Under the pieces are notes generated by a model that saw nothing but the letters and a program-made list of their open reading frames with translations, searched no databases and was not told where the DNA came from. Position numbers and translations under genes: made by a program. DNA of 22,912 nucleotides from a virus, in the IMG/VR virus record IMGVR_UViG_3300044613_000731, positions 1-22,912 of that record; one strand, given 5' to 3'. Shown here piece after piece: positions 19,693-22,912 of this stretch (positions are counted from its first letter, which is position 1; the number at the start of each line of letters is the position of its first letter).

Positions 19693-19971
19693 ATGGACAG
19701 ACAAGAAAAAATCTATACAGACGGATTGCTATTGGACAATCTCAATCTGCGCACCTGCTGTGACCTGCTAAGCCAGGCACTCATTCACGGTGGCATGGAT
19801 CGACAATGGGAAGCACTCCAAGTGTTTGAAACATTGATCAACAAGAAGCAACACTCACGCACACGGAAAGGAAAACCAATCACCTATCGCGTTGCAGGCA
19901 AACGCAAAGGCAAGTCATACGGGTTCAACTGCGAACCATTCCAACCAAAACATCCCACAGAAGACCAATAG
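19693..19971 (+). CDS. 92-residue basic protein of unknown role
   Basis: The first part is helical (LLDNLNLRTCCDLLSQALIH, then MDRQWEALQVFETLI), the second strongly basic (RTRKGKPITYRVAGKRKGKS) and may contact nucleic acid. AAAGGA precedes the ATG. It is nine bases before the next gene, which has its own good ribosome site. I do not recognise it. Confidence 0.55.
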   Translation: MDRQEKIYTDGLLLDNLNLRTCCDLLSQALIHGGMDRQWEALQVFETLINKKQHSRTRKGKPITYRVAGKRKGKSYGFNCEPFQPKHPTEDQ

Positions 19972-19980
19972 GAGGACTTC

Positions 19981-20295
19981 ATGAAACAGATATACATCAA
20001 CACACACCTCGGAACCATACGGATCAACTGGGATGAAACCTTGCCAGGTGATGTCATCATCACGGCCACACAAATCGGATCAATCCTTGGAGTGGTACAA
20101 GACCACATCGAAGCCACAGGCATCGACCCGCTCGACATGGAAACACACGACGCGCAACAGGCGTACTGCATTGTTCCCAAAGCCAACCTGTTCTCCGATG
20201 AGGAGATCACACAGCTCGCAGACGCATTCAAAGATGTGGATGATTCGGTGACCAGTTACGGTCATCAGCACGACACCGAATACGTCAACGACTGA
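19981..20295 (+). CDS. 104-residue acidic protein of unknown role
   Basis: It starts with a beta-type segment (MKQIYINTHLGTIRINWDET) and continues with TATQIGSILGVVQDHIEATG and a C-terminal acidic helix (FSDEEITQLADAFKDVDD). The ribosome site AGGAGG, five bases upstream, is strong. It overlaps the following HTH gene by one base (TGATG context). No family recognised. Confidence 0.55.
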   Translation: MKQIYINTHLGTIRINWDETLPGDVIITATQIGSILGVVQDHIEATGIDPLDMETHDAQQAYCIVPKANLFSDEEITQLADAFKDVDDSVTSYGHQHDTEYVND

Positions 20296-20525
20296 TGTCA
20301 GGCTGGAAGTATCCAGCGATCAGATTGATTGAACAGTTCCCACCGGACACGACCGCAAACTTCATCGCCGACATCTTCGGTCTAGAAAGAGCGACGATTG
20401 TTCGGTGGAGGAACCAAGACTGCAAACTGACCGAATACATGGCTGACCGCTATGCAATCATGCTGGGCAAACATCCGTTTGAGATATGGCCTGAATGGTT
20501 TGATGACTATCTGGAGAAGGTATGA
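20295..20525 (+). CDS. Helix-turn-helix protein
   Basis: A 76-residue protein containing IADIFGLERATIVRWRNQ, a clear helix-turn-helix, followed by LTEYMADRYAIMLGKHPFEI and WPEWFDDYLEKV. The combination of an HTH with 'AdryA..lG.hP.eiWP.W' is a known actinophage type of small DNA-binding protein. It would act as a transcription factor or as a DNA-docking protein in the replication area; the target is unknown. It overlaps the HNH-type gene by ATGA. Confidence 0.7.
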   Translation: MSGWKYPAIRLIEQFPPDTTANFIADIFGLERATIVRWRNQDCKLTEYMADRYAIMLGKHPFEIWPEWFDDYLEKV

Positions 20526-20905
20526 ACGAGTACCGATGCAGGAAATGCAACATCAACTGTGTAGGAGATTGGGTTCAGCGTCTTTGCAACCGTAACGTCA
20601 CACATCTCTACCGTCGCTGCACCAACTGCGATGGCAGAACCCAGTTCATCTCGATGAGCGAATGGGAGTTCATGGGTCAAAGCATTGATGAAGTCATTGA
20701 TGAACGATGCCAACTCTGTCTCGGTCAAGGATGCCCACGATGCGAAGTGAAACCATGCGAAGTCAAATGCTGCACCTCACCTCACAATCTTGTTGAAACA
20801 CATCACTGGGCACCGAAACGAAAGTTCAAACTAGATGCAGACCTCTGGCCAACATCTCGACTCTGTAAATATCACCACGACGAATGGCACAAGGTAATTG
20901 GATGA
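20522..20905 (+). CDS. HNH-type zinc-rich endonuclease
   Basis: The 127-residue protein has several cysteine pairs (C6/C9, C33/C36, C63/C66, C71/C74, then C79, C83 and C84) in the N-terminal two thirds, and a C-terminal HNH-type core: ETHHWAPKRKFKLDADLWPT, then SRLCKYHHDEWHK. The HH pair at 94-95 and the closing C115, H118, H119, H123 fit the beta-beta-alpha metal fold of HNH proteins in actinophages. It would nick or cut DNA, or bind it. It overlaps the primase-helicase start (ATGA), so both are likely to be made together. Confidence 0.7.
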   Translation: MNEYRCRKCNINCVGDWVQRLCNRNVTHLYRRCTNCDGRTQFISMSEWEFMGQSIDEVIDERCQLCLGQGCPRCEVKPCEVKCCTSPHNLVETHHWAPKRKFKLDADLWPTSRLCKYHHDEWHKVIG

Positions 20906-22893
20906 ACACACTAGACATCGCGCTCAGCTACGCCCAGAAGGGCATCAGGGTCATCCCTATCAAACCTGGACACAAATACCCTGGCATCGAAGCCTGGCAA
21001 ACGAAAGCCACCACAGACGTTGACACCATCAAGGCTTGGTGGGGTGGGGAGTACGCCACGTTTGGTATCGGTATTGCGACAGGGCGGACACAGCACGGGC
21101 AGGTGTTTGTGGTGGATGTGGATGATCGTGAGCAGTACCGAGGCTCAGACACGCTCCACGACCTGGAAGAACGGTACGGCAAGTTGCCTGACACCGTTGA
21201 GGCAATCACTGGCACTGGTGGTCGTCACCTGTACTTCTATGCACCAGTCGAGATTAGAAACGACGCAGGCTCACGGCTGGGTGTCGGGCTAGACATTCGT
21301 GGTGAAGGCGGGCAAGTCTTAGCCCACCCAACCCTGCACCCGAACGGCAAACGCTACGAATGGGAAGACGGCCACTCACCCTCAGACAGGAAGCCCGCAG
21401 ACGCACCACAATGGCTCCTAACGCTCCTCACCAGCCAACCAGCAATGGTCAAGCCCAAAGACGTATCAGACACCTTCCTGAACGATCCAACGACCCCATC
21501 AGCCCGATACAACGCACAAACCACATGGGAAGACCTACTCACCCGAGACGGCTGGACACTGGCAAAGACCGACCGACACGGTGAACAACACTGGGTTCGA
21601 CCAGGCAAAGACCCACGAGACGGAACGTCAGCCACCATCGGCCACAACGGCAATGACGCACTCATCGTCTTCACCTCCAGCATCCCCTGGCTACCAGAAG
21701 GCGGATACAACCGCTTCGGCTACATGGCCGCCCGAGACCACAACGGCAACTGGAAACAAGCAGCCACAGCCTACCTAGCCACCCCAAACGGCCAAGCCGA
21801 ACCACTACCACCCATCCCCACCGGCGACGAAATGCTTGGCATGCTTGTCAACTGGAAAGAGTTCTGGACACAAGAACACACCACAGAAGACTGGATATGC
21901 AAACCACTCATCGCCCGAGGCAGACAGACCGCCATCTTCGCTGGAGCCAAGACAGGCAAGTCATGGCTCACCTTGAATGCTGTAGCAGCTCTTGCCACAG
22001 GCAAACCGATCTTCGGCCAAGCAGCACAACCACCAGTCAACTGTCTCTATCTCGACTACGAAATGATTGAATCCGATCTCTACGAACGCTTAGAACAATT
22101 CGGCTACACAGAAGACGACGACCTATCCCACTTCCACTACGCCATCATTCCCTCACTGCCACCACTCAACACACCAGAAGGAGCATCAGCCTTGATGCAC
22201 CTCATCAGGCTGGTCAAGGCTGAGGTTGTCGTGATTGACACCACAGGACGTGCCATCGACGGTGAAGAGAACTCAGCAGACTCCTACCGTGAGTTTGCCC
22301 GCACCACAGGCCTAGCCCTCAAGCGTGAAGGCGTAGCATGTGTGCGCACCGACCACGCAGGCAAGAACGCCAAGTTAGGTCAACGAGGGTCATCAGCCAA
22401 GAACGACGACGTGGACATCGTCTTCCAACTATCCAAGACAGATGACGGCCTAAGACTCAAACGCACCCACACCCGTATCGGCTGGGTACCAGACACCATC
22501 GACCTCATCGTGGAAGACTTCGATGACACCATCACCATCAGACTCAAGACCAAAGAACGCACAGGCTTCACCAGCCAAGAGATCGCACTAGCCAAACGCC
22601 TAGACGAACTCGGCTACCCCAAAGAACTAGGAACCAACGAAATCATCCGGCAAGCCAAAGCCCAAGGCATCACACTCGCCCGCAAAACCACAATCTCCCG
22701 AGCCGTCCAAGCCCGCCAAATGCCAACCCCCGACCCCCTCAACACGGGAACCACCCTCGGGAACCACTTCACAGAACCCAACGGGTACAAGGGAACCAGT
22801 GTGTGTAACGTAGTTACACCACAGTTCCGTACTGAGCCTGACCACGAACAATCAAATCCCGATCACAACATCATGCCCAACGACCTCTGGTAA
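20902..22893 (+). CDS. Primase-polymerase fused to a RecA-type helicase
   Basis: A 663-residue replication protein. Residues 1-175 are a PrimPol (AEP) domain: VIPIKPGHKYPG, FVVDVDD (Asp72, Asp74), GTGGRHLYFYAP (His109) and GVGLDIRGEGGQVLAHP (Asp131). A middle part at 200-295 (with the phrase WVRPGKDPRDGTSATIG) is common between these domains in actinophages. Residues 335-510 are a RecA-like ATPase with Walker A GAKTGKS (348-354), LYLDYEM, Walker B VVVID (442-446) and TDHAGK. The end (RKTTISRAVQARQ) looks like a winged helix. It would prime and unwind DNA for phage replication. The ATG at 20902 was chosen for its overlap with the HNH stop and for AAGG upstream. Confidence 0.9.
   Translation: MNTLDIALSYAQKGIRVIPIKPGHKYPGIEAWQTKATTDVDTIKAWWGGEYATFGIGIATGRTQHGQVFVVDVDDREQYRGSDTLHDLEERYGKLPDTVEAITGTGGRHLYFYAPVEIRNDAGSRLGVGLDIRGEGGQVLAHPTLHPNGKRYEWEDGHSPSDRKPADAPQWLLTLLTSQPAMVKPKDVSDTFLNDPTTPSARYNAQTTWEDLLTRDGWTLAKTDRHGEQHWVRPGKDPRDGTSATIGHNGNDALIVFTSSIPWLPEGGYNRFGYMAARDHNGNWKQAATAYLATPNGQAEPLPPIPTGDEMLGMLVNWKEFWTQEHTTEDWICKPLIARGRQTAIFAGAKTGKSWLTLNAVAALATGKPIFGQAAQPPVNCLYLDYEMIESDLYERLEQFGYTEDDDLSHFHYAIIPSLPPLNTPEGASALMHLIRLVKAEVVVIDTTGRAIDGEENSADSYREFARTTGLALKREGVACVRTDHAGKNAKLGQRGSSAKNDDVDIVFQLSKTDDGLRLKRTHTRIGWVPDTIDLIVEDFDDTITIRLKTKERTGFTSQEIALAKRLDELGYPKELGTNEIIRQAKAQGITLARKTTISRAVQARQMPTPDPLNTGTTLGNHFTEPNGYKGTSVCNVVTPQFRTEPDHEQSNPDHNIMPNDLW
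22746..22819 (+). repeat. Three GGGAACCA repeats followed by a 17-base dyad
   Basis: GGGAACCA occurs at 22746, 22759 and 22791, and then GTGTAAC-GTA-GTTACAC (22803-22819), a perfect dyad of 7-base arms. All lie in the C-terminal tail of the primase-helicase gene, in a region that encodes no recognisable fold. The combination looks like a protein-binding site or replication-origin element, but could be chance plus codon usage. Confidence 0.4.
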
Positions 22894-22912
22894 CCCCCGG
22901 GGGCCCCCCCCC
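22894..22912 (+). other. G/C homopolymer at the window end
   Basis: After the primase-helicase stop the sequence is CCCCC, GGGGG and then nine C. This is unlike anything else in the window. Poly-G reads from two-colour sequencers, or a library tail, are likelier causes than a real terminus. Confidence 0.6.

Noticed and set aside
1-22912. tRNA genes, integrase, repressor and insertion sequences
   Set aside because: No cloverleaf-like segment, tyrosine or serine recombinase motif or transposase was recognised on either strand by reading; a tRNA scan was not possible.

Overview
The window looks like about half of the genome of a tailed double-stranded DNA phage (siphovirus-type, HK97-like structural order) that infects an actinobacterium. 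The evidence is a uniform plus-strand gene layout with mostly ATGA/TGATG overlapping stop-start junctions, a tape measure gene with a frameshifting tail assembly chaperone upstream, a WhiB-family gene, and several small protein types typical of actinophages. Thr/Pro-rich linkers of the kind common in Acidimicrobiia proteins are compatible with that class of host, but this is only an inference. No integrase, repressor, tRNA, CRISPR array or insertion sequence was seen. Terminase, portal and capsid genes would lie to the left of the window.

Layout: (1) 3-2034, three consecutive glycosyltransferase-type genes, the first cut by the window edge, inserted in the virion-gene region. (2) 2047-8821, neck and tail: head-tail connector, tail terminator, major tail protein, tail assembly chaperone G with a -1 frameshift into T, an HK97 gp10-like protein, an unexpected stand-alone archaeo-eukaryotic-type primase (AEP) domain, tape measure and a minor tail protein. 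(3) 8829-11870, tail-tip and surface proteins: a small repeat-like protein, a poly-glycine protein, a protein of a widespread phage family and a secreted PA14-type protein with a Thr/Pro stalk. (4) 11867-13087, lysis: two small holin-like membrane proteins, an M15 peptidase endolysin and a membrane/coiled-coil protein. (5) 13035-14480, a helix-turn-helix protein, a metallophosphoesterase and a small conserved protein. (6) 14625-16144, a secreted lysozyme-like enzyme, a two-helix membrane protein, WhiB and a PD-(D/E)XK nuclease. (7) 16223-18197, a Cas4/RecB-like nuclease, an unknown protein and a probable ssDNA-binding protein, behind a good promoter candidate. (8) 18280-20525, a run of very small, mostly unknown genes behind a 16-bp hairpin. 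(9) 20522-22893, an HNH-type zinc protein overlapping a primase-polymerase/RecA-type helicase. The last bases are a G/C homopolymer, probably a sequencing or assembly artefact.

Together these encode tail assembly, virion decoration, lysis, and a replication/recombination set (PrimPol-helicase, SSB-like protein, Cas4-like and Hjc-like nucleases, HNH). Points that deserve attention are the AEP domain embedded in the tail operon (so two different AEPs in one phage), the clear CCCTTTG slip site with a strong hairpin 29 nt downstream, a dyad sitting inside a promoter spacer, the 16-bp hairpin before the small-gene cluster, and sharp sub-gene switches in strand composition. All function calls come from reading the sequence; no database search was run.
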